A DNA stretch of 64,000 nt from Pseudomonas fluorescens (GTDB taxonomy: Bacteria > Pseudomonadota > Gammaproteobacteria > Pseudomonadales > Pseudomonadaceae), in contig NZ_CP148752.1 of the NCBI RefSeq assembly GCF_040448305.1, positions 4,712,001 through 4,776,000 on the forward strand. The letters run 5' to 3'. Below the pieces are notes generated by a model. The model worked only from the letters and a program-made list of their open reading frames with translations, ran no database searches and had not been told where the DNA came from. Positions 16,428 through 24,958 of this stretch are shown here, in pieces. Positions within the stretch are counted from its first letter, which is position 1, and every line of letters starts with the position of its first letter. The position numbers and the translations under genes were made by a program.

Positions 16428-17251
16428 CCGCGGGCCTCCTGAAGAAACGCCAGGCACTGGCTATTGAAAAAGTCACGGTGCTCGACCTGGACCCAATGCC
16501 CGCACTCGCTGAGCATCACGAATCGGATTTTGCTGCAGTGTTCAAGCATGGTCTGGGCACCGGAAGACGGGCAGAACTTGTCGTTCATGCCCCAGAAACC
16601 GAGGATCGGGCACTGCAACTCGCCCAGGCGCGACGTCATGTTCGGCACCTGCATGGTCGACAGCACGCACACCGGTTGCTGTTGCACCACGGCCACGCGC
16701 TCGTTGACCGTTTCGTCGCTGATCAGGCTTTCGTCGAACAGTTGCAGGGCCAGCAGGCGACGCATACCCGCCGCATCGTTCAGCTCACCCTTGGCGAAAG
16801 CCGCACCCATTTTCTGGATGCCTTCCATCTGCAGGTAATACTGTTCCTTTTCCATCAGGCCACCGGGCGCCATCAGCACCAGACGGCTGACACGCTGCGG
16901 TTGGTCGAGGGCCAGTTTGATCGCGATCGCGCCGCCCAGGGAGTTGCCGACCAGCACGCAACGCTGGATGTCCAGGGCGTCGAGCAGACCGCTCAGGGCT
17001 GCGACAAAGAAGTCCAGGGTGTAGAGGGTGTCGGGTTTGTCCGAAGCGCCGTAGCCCGGCAGGTCCGGGACGATCACCCGGTAACCGGCCTCGGCGAACA
17101 CCGGGTAGTTCTGCTTGAAATTGCTGTGACCGCTGGCACCCGGCCCGCTGCCATGGATGAAAATCACCGGCTCGCCGTTGCCGGTGTCTTTGTAGTGCAG
17201 CTGCAAACCATCCGGCAGCGTAACGAAGTGCCCTTGCGCTGAAGCGCCCAT
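16424..17251 (-). CDS. tesD: Meta-cleavage product hydrolase, TesD/HsaD-like
   Basis: 275 aa alpha/beta hydrolase. Motifs: HGSGPGASGHSNF (oxyanion hole region), nucleophile GNSLGG, acid in GMNDKFCP, and the catalytic His in SECGHWVQVEH. These are typical of carbon-carbon bond hydrolases such as BphD, HsaD and TesD. In steroid degraders the substrate is the 4,5-9,10-diseco meta-cleavage product, split into the dienoate fragment and the C/D-ring acid. It is the first gene of the operon, with GGAGGA before the ATG and operator site 6 about 60 bp upstream. The matching extradiol dioxygenase is not in the window. Confidence 0.88.
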   Translation of the reverse strand: MGASAQGHFVTLPDGLQLHYKDTGNGEPVIFIHGSGPGASGHSNFKQNYPVFAEAGYRVIVPDLPGYGASDKPDTLYTLDFFVAALSGLLDALDIQRCVLVGNSLGGAIAIKLALDQPQRVSRLVLMAPGGLMEKEQYYLQMEGIQKMGAAFAKGELNDAAGMRRLLALQLFDESLISDETVNERVAVVQQQPVCVLSTMQVPNMTSRLGELQCPILGFWGMNDKFCPSSGAQTMLEHCSKIRFVMLSECGHWVQVEHRDFFNSQCLAFLQEARG

Positions 17252-17309
17252 AAGGTGTCCTCCCGGCCTGTTGTTGTAGCGGGATTATTCCGAGGGGCCG
17301 GGTCGCCAA

Positions 17310-17327
17310 CATCGTCCGACAGGACTA
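17310..17327 (-). promoter_or_regulatory. Regulon operator site 6 (upstream of the tesD operon)
   Basis: On the minus strand reads TAGTCCTGTCGGACGATG, a full consensus match, 58 bp before the hydrolase start. Only 2 bp separate it from site 7, which faces the other way. Confidence 0.7.
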
Positions 17328-17329
17328 CC

Positions 17330-17347
17330 TAGTCCCTTTGGACGTTG
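17330..17347 (+). promoter_or_regulatory. Regulon operator site 7 (upstream of the SDR at 17409)
   Basis: Reads TAGTCCCTTTGGACGTTG, 61 bp before the SDR start, one mismatch (GTTG for GATG). Back-to-back with site 6, suggesting a divergent promoter with two bound dimers. Confidence 0.65.
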
Positions 17348-17408
17348 GCCTGTCGGGGTTGCAGACCTAGCATCGACGGCATTCCCGAGCGACAAAAAGA
17401 GAATCCCC

Positions 17409-18185
17409 ATGCTTGATCCGATGGACTTTCGCGGCAAAGTGGTACTGGTTACCGGCGGTGGCAAAGGCGTGGGGCGCGGCATCAGCCAGCGCTTCCTAGA
17501 CTGCGGCGCCGAGGTGGTGATCTGCGGTCGCGAAGCCCCGCAAACCTTGCCCGCCAGCGGCGGACGCGAGGCGCTGTTCCTACCCTGCGACCTGCGGGAC
17601 GTCGAGCAATCCGGGCGCTTGATCGCGCAAATCGTCGAGCGCTTCGGTCGTCTCGATGTGCTGGTCAACAACGCTGGCGGCTCACCGAATGCAGACGCGG
17701 CCACGGCTTCGCCGCGTTTCAGTGAAGCGATCATCCGCCTGAACCTGATCGCACCACTGAACCTCTGCCAGCAGGCCAACCAGGTGATGCAAGCCCAGGC
17801 CGAGGGCGGTGCGATCATCAACATCTGCAGCGTCAGTGCCACCCGCCCTTCCCCCGGCACCGCCGCTTATGGCGCGGCCAAGGCCGGCCTGCTGAACCTG
17901 ACCACTTCGCTGGCGGTGGAATGGGCGCCGAAGGTGCGGGTCAACGCCGTGACTGCCGGGCTGATTCTCACCGAGCAGGCGGCCATGCATTATGGTGACG
18001 ACGCGGGCATTGCCCGGGTGGCGGCGACCATCCCGTTGCAACGCCTGGCGACCCCGGAGGACATTGGCGACACCTGCCTGTACCTGGCTTCGAAGCTGGC
18101 CCGTTACGTCAGCGGCGCGGATATCGCAGTGCATGGCGCGGGTGAACGCCCGGCGTTTCTCGATGCGGCCCAATCCCATTCATAA
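17409..18185 (+). CDS. Short-chain dehydrogenase/reductase
   Basis: 258 aa. Cofactor motif TGGGKGVG, NNAGG, catalytic Ser in NICSVSATRP and YGAAK. The VRVNAVTAGLILTEQ segment is typical of FabG-like SDRs. It starts the plus-strand transcript divergent from tesD and is followed after 13 bp by an SRPBCC-fold gene. Likely oxidises or reduces a hydroxy group of a steroid or its degradation acid. A second in-frame ATG (17421) is possible. Confidence 0.85.
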   Translation: MLDPMDFRGKVVLVTGGGKGVGRGISQRFLDCGAEVVICGREAPQTLPASGGREALFLPCDLRDVEQSGRLIAQIVERFGRLDVLVNNAGGSPNADAATASPRFSEAIIRLNLIAPLNLCQQANQVMQAQAEGGAIINICSVSATRPSPGTAAYGAAKAGLLNLTTSLAVEWAPKVRVNAVTAGLILTEQAAMHYGDDAGIARVAATIPLQRLATPEDIGDTCLYLASKLARYVSGADIAVHGAGERPAFLDAAQSHS

Positions 18186-18198
18186 GAGGACTTTCGAC

Positions 18199-18693
18199 AT
18201 GCCCGTAGCCAGCCACAGCGTTGTGCTGAACCTCACGCCACAAGCCGCCTGGGCCAAACTACGCGACCTGACTCTCGCCCCGCACTATGTGCCGGGGTTG
18301 ACCGGTTGCCAGTTTCATCCCGGCGCAACGGAGGGTGTCGGTGCCAGTCGCCGGGTGTTGCGCAAGGGCGGTCAGTATCTGGATGAAAGCGTGGTGCAGT
18401 GGCACGAAGGCACGGGGTTCGTGCTGCGGTTGCACAAGGGCGGTAATGACTCGCCCTTTCCGTTTCGCGAGGCGAGTTTCAGTTATGCCTTGCAAGCCGA
18501 AGGCAACGCGACCCGCGTCACCCTGCAAATGCGATACAGCCTGCGCGGCGGCAGGCTGATGGAATTATTTTTGGGAAAAGCCTTCAACAAAGTCGTGCGG
18601 CAGATTGCCAAGAACCTCAAGGTTTACTATGAAACCGGCCGAACGCAGAATCCGGATTTGGCTGTCAGCATATCCAACATCGATGTTGCCTGA
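18199..18693 (+). CDS. SRPBCC (START-like) family protein
   Basis: 164 aa from the ATG at 18199 (AAGAGGAC upstream). Pattern of polyketide-cyclase/SRPBCC proteins: an N-terminal strand, AAWAKLRDL helix, a strand-rich middle and a C-terminal helix (MELFLGKAFNKVVRQIAKNL). Such folds hold hydrophobic ligands in a cavity, which fits a steroid pathway. The last 15 or so residues (after YYETGRTQ) run toward REP-type sequence and may not be part of the ancestral protein. No catalytic function can be assigned. Confidence 0.75.
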   Translation: MPVASHSVVLNLTPQAAWAKLRDLTLAPHYVPGLTGCQFHPGATEGVGASRRVLRKGGQYLDESVVQWHEGTGFVLRLHKGGNDSPFPFREASFSYALQAEGNATRVTLQMRYSLRGGRLMELFLGKAFNKVVRQIAKNLKVYYETGRTQNPDLAVSISNIDVA

Positions 18694-18700
18694 CACGCCG

Positions 18701-19145
18701 CCTTCGTCGGAACGCCGCCCGGGGCAAGCCCGCTCCCACAGGGGATTGGGGATACTCGCAATGTCGGCGTCACCACAAAAAACTGTAGGAGCGAGCCCGC
18801 TCGCGATGAGGCCGGCACATTCAACATTGATGTTGCCTGTCATGCCGCCATCGCGAGCAGGTTCGCTCCCACAAGGGGGGATCGGGTTGTACGCTAATGC
18901 CAGGTTCACCACAAAAAAACTGTAGGAGCGAGCCTGCTCGCGATGAGGCCGGCACATTCAACATTGATGTTGCCTGTCATGCCGCCATCGCGAGCAGGCT
19001 CGCTCCCACAGGGGGATCGGGTTGTACGCTAATGCCAGGTTCACCACAAAGAAACTGTGGGAGCGAGCCTGCTCGCGATGAGGCCGGCACATTCAACATT
19101 GATGTTGCCTGTCATGCCGCCATCGCGAGCAGGCTCGCTCCCACA
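18701..19145. repeat. Tandem REPIN array (about 136-bp unit, three full copies)
   Basis: Three nearly identical REPINs at 18784-18873, 18921-19010 and 19056-19145, spaced 137 and 135 bp, with the same linker (GGGATCGGGTTGTACGCTAA and following) between them. A decayed REP half lies at 18701-18740. The array fills the 490-bp gap between converging transcripts; no gene is seen in it. Confidence 0.9.
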
Positions 19146-19184
19146 GTGTGGATGGGGTTGGGCCACCTCTGGAGTGAGCGGCCC

Positions 19185-19619
19185 TCAGGAACGCGCCACT
19201 TCCGAGTGAGCGGTAAAACGGGTGGCGACAATCTTCCATTGCCCGGCGATACGCTGGTAACGGTCCTGATAGAAGCCACCCAACTGCCGCGTCGCCCCGC
19301 TCTCGCCATCCAGGTTGAAATACCACAGGGCCCAACGGCCCTGGGCCTGATCCTCGTTCAGCACCTCGATTTCCGGGTTGGCGCCGTGATGCAGGTCGAT
19401 CACCCGCTCATGGCAGGCCAGTTCGCGGTACAGCGCGACAAAACTGTCGCGCTCACGAAAGATCCCCAGCGGCCCGTAATCGATCAACACTTCACCTTCG
19501 GCAAAGCAGTCGGCAATCACCTCGACCTGCTTGAGGTCGCAGGCGTTGAGGTAGCGATGCTTGAGCTGGCGGATATCCTCCAGCGCTTCCAGGCGGGCGA
19601 TCCGCTGTTCCAGGTTCAT
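19185..19619 (-). CDS. SnoaL/NTF2-like protein, BaiE-like hydroxysteroid dehydratase candidate
   Basis: 144 aa NTF2-like fold. It shares the BaiE layout: Tyr23 and Asp28 with the same five-residue spacing as BaiE Tyr30/Asp35, His77 in LHHGANPEI matching BaiE His83, then GRWALWYF and GGFYQDRYQRIAGQWKI. BaiE removes the 7-alpha-hydroxyl of bile acids. The ATG overlaps the KSI stop by 4 bases, making it the last gene of the beta-oxidation operon. This suggests that 7-hydroxylated steroids such as bile acids are substrates. Family is clear; the dehydratase role is inferred from residues and context. Confidence 0.75.
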   Translation of the reverse strand: MNLEQRIARLEALEDIRQLKHRYLNACDLKQVEVIADCFAEGEVLIDYGPLGIFRERDSFVALYRELACHERVIDLHHGANPEIEVLNEDQAQGRWALWYFNLDGESGATRQLGGFYQDRYQRIAGQWKIVATRFTAHSEVARS

Positions 19620-20005
19620 GCTGCACCTCGCGCAGTTACGTTAACTTCACTCCAGTAGGCTTTCATCGAGCGGATCTTGCCGTCGGCATCGAACTCCATC
19701 ACGTCGATCACATGCAGCGAGCACGGTTGCCCGCCCCACTCCATGTCGACCCGGAACGGCATCGCGCCGCAACCGTTGAGCGTCGCGCGCACCGGGCCGG
19801 TCTGGGTTGCCGAGACCTTCATCGCCCCCAGCCCTTCACGGTAAAAGCGCGCGATGGCGTCGATGCCCTGCAACGGCGCCTGGCCGACCGGGTCTTCAAC
19901 GGTGGCGTCTTTGGCGTAGAGCGCGAGGATGCCCTCGATGTCGCTGGCATCCACCAGTTCCACGTAGCGAGCCATGGTCGCCTGAATCTGTTGAGCGCTG
20001 ATCAT
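19616..20005 (-). CDS. ksi: Delta5-3-ketosteroid isomerase (KSI)
   Basis: 129 aa, the size of the well-studied P. putida and C. testosteroni enzymes (125-131 aa). Catalytic Tyr14 (MARYVELVD), general base Asp38 (TVEDPVG) and Asp101 (HVIDVM) occupy the expected positions, and NGCGAMPFRV and MKAYWSEVN match KSI closely. It moves the delta5 double bond to delta4 to form conjugated 4-ene-3-ketosteroids, the substrates of the ketosteroid dehydrogenase and KshA. The gene directly abuts the thiolase stop (no gap) and overlaps the BaiE-like gene by 4 bases. Confidence 0.93.
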   Translation of the reverse strand: MISAQQIQATMARYVELVDASDIEGILALYAKDATVEDPVGQAPLQGIDAIARFYREGLGAMKVSATQTGPVRATLNGCGAMPFRVDMEWGGQPCSLHVIDVMEFDADGKIRSMKAYWSEVNVTARGAA

Positions 20006-21208
20006 TCAGACCACCTCGAACAGAGCAGCAGCGCCCATGCCGCCACCGATGCACATGCTCACCACCACATAACGCAAACCGCGACGCTGGCCTTCGACCA
20101 ACGCGTGGCCGACCATCCGCGCCCCGGACATGCCGAACGGATGGCCAATGGAGATCGCCCCGCCGTTGACGTTCAGGCGCTCTGCCGGAATGCCCAGGGT
20201 GTCGCGGCAGTACAGCACCTGACAGGCGAACGCTTCGTTCAACTCCCAGAGGCCGATGTGGTCCATGGTCAGGCCGTGGCGCTTGAGCAGTTTGGGGATG
20301 GCGTACACCGGGCCGATGCCCATCTCGTCGGAATTGCAGCCGGCGACAGCCATGCCGCGATAGATCCCCAGCGGTTCCAGGCCACGTTTCTCGGCCATTT
20401 TCGCGCTCATCAACACCGAGGCCGACGCACCGTCGGACAACTGCGAGGCATTACCCGCGGTGATGAAACGACCCTTGTCGCTCCACTGACCGCCCGGCCA
20501 TACCGGCTCCAGCGCCTTCAGGCTCTGGAGGGTGGTGTCGATGCGGTTGCACTCGTCGCGCAGCAAGGTGACGGTTTCATAACGGGTTTCGCCAGTGGCC
20601 TTGTCGAACAGTGCCTTGCGGCTGGCCAGCGGCGCCAGTTCACGGTCGAAGCGCCCGGCGCTCTGGGCCTGTGCGGTACGCAACTGGCTCTGGTAGCTGT
20701 ATTCGTCCTGCTCGTCGCGGGAGATGCCGTAGCGCGCGGAGACGATCTCGGCGGTTTCGATCATCGGGATATAGGCGTGCGGGTCCAGCTCGATCACCGA
20801 ACCCGATTGATTGCGATACAGGTTCTTGTGTTTGTTCTGCACCAGGGAAATCGACTCCAGGCCACCGGCCACGGCGATGTCGATTTCGTCGCACATGATG
20901 CCCTTGGCGGCCATGGCGATACTCATCAGGCCCGACGAGCACTGGCGCTCGACGGCCATCCCGGCCACCGATGCCGGCAAGCCGCCGGCAATCGCGCACA
21001 GGCGGCCCAGGTTATAGGACTGCGTGCCCTGCTGCGCCGCGGCGCCGATGATCACGTCGTCCACTTCACCCGGCTCGATGCCGGCACGACGCACGGCTTC
21101 GCGCACCACGTGGCCGCCCAGATGCGGCGCTTCGGTGTCATTGAACGCACCGCGAAAGGCTTTGCCGATCGGAGTGCGGGCGGTCGAAACGATGACGGCT
21201 TCTTTCAT
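20006..21208 (-). CDS. Thiolase (acetyl-CoA acyltransferase)
   Basis: 400 aa from the ATG at 21208 (GAGGAA upstream). Thiolase signatures: active-site Cys in ERQCSSGLMS, NEAFACQ, NGGAISIGHPFGMSGAR with the catalytic His, and CIGGGMGAA with the second Cys. It would cleave a 3-ketoacyl-CoA in the beta-oxidation of a steroid side chain or of the C/D-ring acid, where FadA6-type thiolases act. Fifth gene of a seven-gene minus-strand operon running from 24857 to 19185. Confidence 0.92.
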   Translation of the reverse strand: MKEAVIVSTARTPIGKAFRGAFNDTEAPHLGGHVVREAVRRAGIEPGEVDDVIIGAAAQQGTQSYNLGRLCAIAGGLPASVAGMAVERQCSSGLMSIAMAAKGIMCDEIDIAVAGGLESISLVQNKHKNLYRNQSGSVIELDPHAYIPMIETAEIVSARYGISRDEQDEYSYQSQLRTAQAQSAGRFDRELAPLASRKALFDKATGETRYETVTLLRDECNRIDTTLQSLKALEPVWPGGQWSDKGRFITAGNASQLSDGASASVLMSAKMAEKRGLEPLGIYRGMAVAGCNSDEMGIGPVYAIPKLLKRHGLTMDHIGLWELNEAFACQVLYCRDTLGIPAERLNVNGGAISIGHPFGMSGARMVGHALVEGQRRGLRYVVVSMCIGGGMGAAALFEVV

Positions 21209-21237
21209 GCTGGATTCCTCGAAAATGCTGTTGAAGG

Positions 21238-21696
21238 TCAGGCCGGGTAATAGCGACTGATGGTGTCGACCACGCAGCCGGGGCGTTCCTCGCCGTCGAT
21301 TTCGACGCTGACGCGGATGGTCGCCTGCACGCCGCCCTTCACTTCCTCGACCGCGATCAGTTGCGCAGTGCCGCGCACCCGCGAGCCGACGCGCACCACC
21401 GAGGGGAAGCGCACCCACTCACAGCCGTAATTGACGCCCATGGCCAAGCCACGGACTTCGACGATCTGCGGCAGGAACAGATTGACCAGCGACAGGCTCA
21501 GGTAACCATGGGCAATGCAGGTGCCAAACGGGCCGCTGGCGGCCTTGACCGGATCGACGTGAATCCACTGGTGATCGCCGGTGGCGTCGGCAAACAGATT
21601 GATTCGGGCCTGATCCAGCAGCAGCCATTCGCTGACGCCGAGCTCCTGGCCCACGGCGTCGAACAAGGCCATCGGCGTGTCGAAAATACGTGGCAT
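21238..21696 (-). CDS. MaoC-like enoyl-CoA hydratase
   Basis: 152 aa single hot-dog domain. The R-specific hydratase motif is present: FADATGDHQWIHVDPVKA with Asp and His of the hydratase-2 site, then GTCIAHGYLSLSLV. It would hydrate an enoyl-CoA intermediate. Start 21696 lies 2 bases after the SDR stop with GAGGG upstream, so it is tightly coupled within the operon. The frame extends much further upstream inside the SDR gene, but that part has no hot-dog features. Confidence 0.9.
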   Translation of the reverse strand: MPRIFDTPMALFDAVGQELGVSEWLLLDQARINLFADATGDHQWIHVDPVKAASGPFGTCIAHGYLSLSLVNLFLPQIVEVRGLAMGVNYGCEWVRFPSVVRVGSRVRGTAQLIAVEEVKGGVQATIRVSVEIDGEERPGCVVDTISRYYPA

Positions 21697-21698
21697 GG

Positions 21699-22481
21699 TC
21701 ACGCCCTCTGGCTCGACACCGACAACACTTCGCCGGTCATGTAGGAGCTGTAGTCGCTGGCCAGGAACATCATCACGTTGGCCACTTCCCAGACTTCGGC
21801 GGCGCGGCCGAACGCTTCGTTGGCGGCCAGTTGATCGAGCACCGCCTGGGGTGCGGATTTGCGCAGGAAATCGTGCAGGGCAATGCTCGGGCTGACCGCG
21901 TTGATGCGGATGCCGTAGTCGGCGGCCTCGACTGCTGCGCAGCGGGTCAGCGCCATCACGCCAGCCTTGGCGGCGGCGTAGTGCGCCTGTTCTTTCTGCG
22001 CGCGCCAACCCAGCACCGAGGCGTTGTTGACGATCACTCCGGCACGTCGCTCCATCATTTTCGGCAGCATGGCGCGGGTCATGCGCATGGTGCCGGTGAG
22101 CGTCACGTCGATGACCCGATTCCACTCTTCATCGGCCATGTCCACCAGCAACCGCGAGCCGCCGAGGCCCGCGTTGTTGATCAGCACATCGACGCCTTGC
22201 AGGTCACGCTCGGCGCAGGCAATCAGGTTTTGCACCTGGGCTTCGTCGGCGACGTTGCAGACCTGGCCGAACACCTGTTGCAGCCCGGTGGTTTCACGAA
22301 CTTTCAGCACCGCCTCGGCCAGCCGGCCTTCATGGATATCGCTGATCATCAGCGCGCGGCAACCTTCCTCGGCGGCGCGCACGGCGGCGGAAAAACCGAT
22401 CCCGGCGCCTGCGGCGGCGGTGATCAGTACCGACTTGCCGCGCAGCAGGCCGCGACCTTCAACATATTGAGGTACAGACAT
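21699..22481 (-). CDS. Short-chain dehydrogenase/reductase, IpdF-like
   Basis: 260 aa from the ATG at 22481 (GGAGAG upstream). The cofactor motif is ITAAAGAGIG, the TAAAGxGIG variant seen in IpdF, the hydroxy-acid-CoA reductase of steroid C/D-ring breakdown in Mycobacterium; NNAG, NNASVLG and the YAAAK pair are present. The neighbours (two acyl-CoA dehydrogenases, MaoC, thiolase) fit this role. Alternative: a 3-hydroxyacyl-CoA dehydrogenase of side-chain oxidation. Confidence 0.85.
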   Translation of the reverse strand: MSVPQYVEGRGLLRGKSVLITAAAGAGIGFSAAVRAAEEGCRALMISDIHEGRLAEAVLKVRETTGLQQVFGQVCNVADEAQVQNLIACAERDLQGVDVLINNAGLGGSRLLVDMADEEWNRVIDVTLTGTMRMTRAMLPKMMERRAGVIVNNASVLGWRAQKEQAHYAAAKAGVMALTRCAAVEAADYGIRINAVSPSIALHDFLRKSAPQAVLDQLAANEAFGRAAEVWEVANVMMFLASDYSSYMTGEVLSVSSQRA

Positions 22482-22494
22482 GAACTCTCTCCTT

Positions 22495-23688
22495 TCAGGT
22501 GCGCGGACGCGGCTCTTTGGGCATGCCCAAGGCACGCTCGGCGATGATGTTGCGCTGGATTTCGTTGCTGCCGCCGTAGAGGGTGTCGGCGCGGCTGAAC
22601 AGGTACAGCGACTGCAAACGGGTCAACTGGTAAGGCGCGGCTTCGAGCAATTCCGCCTCGGCGCCGAGAACGTCCATCGCCAACTTGCCGAGGCTGGCGT
22701 GCCAGGTCGACCAGAACAGCTTGTAGATGGTCGCCTCCTTGCGCAGCGATCCGTCCTGGCTACCCGAGAGCATGCGCAGCGAGTTGTAGCGCATGATCCG
22801 CAACCCGCTCCAGGCTTCGGCCAGGCGCTGACGCAGGATCGGATCGCGGTCGGCGCCATTGGACTTGGCGATGGCGATGATTTCGTTGAGCTCGTTCTGG
22901 AACTGCATCTGCTGGCCGAGGGTCGACACACCCCGCTCGAAACCCAGCAGCGCCATGGCGATCTTCCAGCCTTCGCCCGGCGCGCCGATGATGTTGGTGG
23001 CGTCGGTGCGGGCATCGTCGAAGAACACTTCGTTGAATTCCGAGGTGCCGGTGAGCTGCTCGATCGGTCGTACGGTGATTTCCGTCTGGGCCATCGGCAC
23101 CAGCAGGAACGACAGACCGCGATGGCCGACGCTGCCCGGTTCGGTTCGGGCGATGACAAAGCACCAGTCCGATTCATGGGCCAGGGACGTCCAGACTTTC
23201 TGGCCATTGATAATCCAACTGCCGGTGGTTTCATCCAGCGTTGCGCGGGTCTTGACGTTGGCCAGGTCAGAGCCGGCGCCCGGCTCTGAATAGCCCTGGC
23301 ACCAGAACGACGTACCGCTGACGATCCCCGGCAAAAAGCGCTGTTGCTGTTCGACCGTGCCGAATGCGGCGATGGTCGGCCCGGCCAGGCCTTCGCCGAT
23401 ATGGCCCATGCGGCCGGGGCCGCCGGCGCGGGCGTACTCTTCGTTGAAGATCACCTGCTGGGTGATCGAAAGGCCGCGCCCGCCATGCTCCGGCGCCCAG
23501 CCGACGCAGGTCCAGCCGCCTCCTGCGAGCTTGCGTTCCCAGGCTTTGCGCTCTTCGGGAAACATGTGTTCGTCGCCCGGACCGCCGCGAAAACGCAGGG
23601 CCTCGAACTCTCCGCAGAGGTTGGCGCTCATCCAGTCGGCCACTTCCCGGCGGAAGCGCTCGTCCTGCTCGCTGAAACTGATTTTCAT
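22495..23688 (-). CDS. Acyl-CoA dehydrogenase, catalytic-subunit type
   Basis: 397 aa. FAD-binding signatures GYSEPGAGSDLA and KVWTSLAHESDW; C-terminal YGGSNEIQRNIIAERALG. The MCAD-type catalytic Glu (YEGT) is replaced (YGGS), but Glu251 in LLGFERGV sits at the isovaleryl-CoA-dehydrogenase position and can be the base. This matches actinobacterial steroid FadE proteins of heteromeric (alpha2beta2) enzymes. Its ATG overlaps the stop of the companion dehydrogenase gene by 4 bases, so equal expression is expected. Likely acts on steroid side-chain or C/D-ring CoA thioesters. Confidence 0.9.
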   Translation of the reverse strand: MKISFSEQDERFRREVADWMSANLCGEFEALRFRGGPGDEHMFPEERKAWERKLAGGGWTCVGWAPEHGGRGLSITQQVIFNEEYARAGGPGRMGHIGEGLAGPTIAAFGTVEQQQRFLPGIVSGTSFWCQGYSEPGAGSDLANVKTRATLDETTGSWIINGQKVWTSLAHESDWCFVIARTEPGSVGHRGLSFLLVPMAQTEITVRPIEQLTGTSEFNEVFFDDARTDATNIIGAPGEGWKIAMALLGFERGVSTLGQQMQFQNELNEIIAIAKSNGADRDPILRQRLAEAWSGLRIMRYNSLRMLSGSQDGSLRKEATIYKLFWSTWHASLGKLAMDVLGAEAELLEAAPYQLTRLQSLYLFSRADTLYGGSNEIQRNIIAERALGMPKEPRPRT

Positions 23689-24857
23689 GGCTGCTCTCCC
23701 AGAATCACCGAAGCAATGCGCTCGCGATGCCAGGCGGGTAGCCCGAGGAAACTCTCGCTGGCGCGGGCGCGCTTGAAGTAGAGGTGCGGGTCATATTCCC
23801 AGGTGAAACCGACACCGCCATGCAACTGGATCGATTCGGACGCGCAATGGAAATAGGTCTCGGAGCACTGTGCCTTGGCCAGTGCCGCCGCCAGCGGCAG
23901 TTCGGCAGCGACCTGGGGATCACCCTGGGGATCGAGGACTTCCTGGGCCACGCACGCGGCGTAGTAACTGGCCGAGCGGGCGCATTCGACTTGCAGCATC
24001 ATGTCGGCGGCGCGGTGTTTGAGAGCCTGGAAACTGGCGATCGGGCGACCGAACTGCTGGCGCTCCTGCATGTAGGCCACGCTGAGGTCGAGCACCTGCT
24101 GCGCGCCGCCGGTCTGCTCGGCGGCCAGGCCGATGCAGGCCAGTTGCAGGACGCGCTCAAGGTGCGACCAGCCGTTCCCGAACTCACCCAGCAGGCAGTC
24201 GGCTTCAAAGTACAGGCCCTTGAGCTGGATCCGCGCCTGGCGCCGGGTCTGGTCCATGGTCGGCAGCATTTGCCGTTCGATGCCTGCGCGTACGGCGTTT
24301 ACGGCAAACAGGCTGATGCCCTTTTCGCCAGTGGTTCCGGGTTGGCGTGCGGCAATGATCAACAAGTCGGCGCCGTGACCATCGAGCACATGCTTGAGGG
24401 TGCCGTCGAGGGCGAACCCGTCGCCTTCGGCCACCACCGTTGCCTGGACATCGTCGGCGGACCAGCCATTGGCACTGCTGAACGCCAGGGTCGCGGTCAC
24501 GCTGCCATCGGCAATCGACGGCAACCAACGTTGCTTCTGCTCATCATTGGCCGCCAGCAACAGCGCAGGGGTGGCCATGCAGGCGGTGGCGAAAAACGGC
24601 GAGCACAGCAAGCGCCGGCCCATCTGTTCCAGCAGGATCGTCAGCTCGACAAAGCCGAGGCCCAGGCCGCCATAGGTTTCGGGGATGTGAATCGCCGGCC
24701 AGTACATTTCCTGGCACAGACGCTGCCAGAGGGCTTCGTCGAAACCCCGTTCGCTGACCATTGCCGCGCGCACGGCGGCAGAATCCGAGACATCGGCGAG
24801 GAAACCCTCGGCCGATGCGCGGATCATTTCCTGTTCGTCGCTGAATGCAAACTCCAT
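23685..24857 (-). CDS. Acyl-CoA dehydrogenase, companion subunit
   Basis: 390 aa from the ATG at 24857. The acyl-CoA dehydrogenase fold is recognisable (QEMIRASAEGFL, IPETYGGLGLGFVELTILLE, LHGGVGFTWEYDPHLYFKRA). Neither common catalytic Glu is present: the helix-G stretch reads ACIGLAAEQTGG and the C-terminal one HGGVGFT. This fits a non-catalytic partner in a heteromeric enzyme with the next gene. First gene of the seven-gene operon; operator site 8 lies about 100 bp upstream. Confidence 0.88.
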   Translation of the reverse strand: MEFAFSDEQEMIRASAEGFLADVSDSAAVRAAMVSERGFDEALWQRLCQEMYWPAIHIPETYGGLGLGFVELTILLEQMGRRLLCSPFFATACMATPALLLAANDEQKQRWLPSIADGSVTATLAFSSANGWSADDVQATVVAEGDGFALDGTLKHVLDGHGADLLIIAARQPGTTGEKGISLFAVNAVRAGIERQMLPTMDQTRRQARIQLKGLYFEADCLLGEFGNGWSHLERVLQLACIGLAAEQTGGAQQVLDLSVAYMQERQQFGRPIASFQALKHRAADMMLQVECARSASYYAACVAQEVLDPQGDPQVAAELPLAAALAKAQCSETYFHCASESIQLHGGVGFTWEYDPHLYFKRARASESFLGLPAWHRERIASVILGEQP

Positions 24858-24958
24858 CGCGGCGCCTTCTGCTCGTTTGGCGGGGCGCGCGTGGCGCAAC
24901 ACCCCTTTGAGCATGAAGTTTGGCGCCAGCAGGACGCGGCAGAATCGTTAGCCTTGCC

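Noticed and set aside
18701..19145. Repeat-spacer pattern resembling a CRISPR array
   Set aside because: The repeats are REP palindromes in inverted pairs, spacers are themselves repeated, and there are no cas genes.
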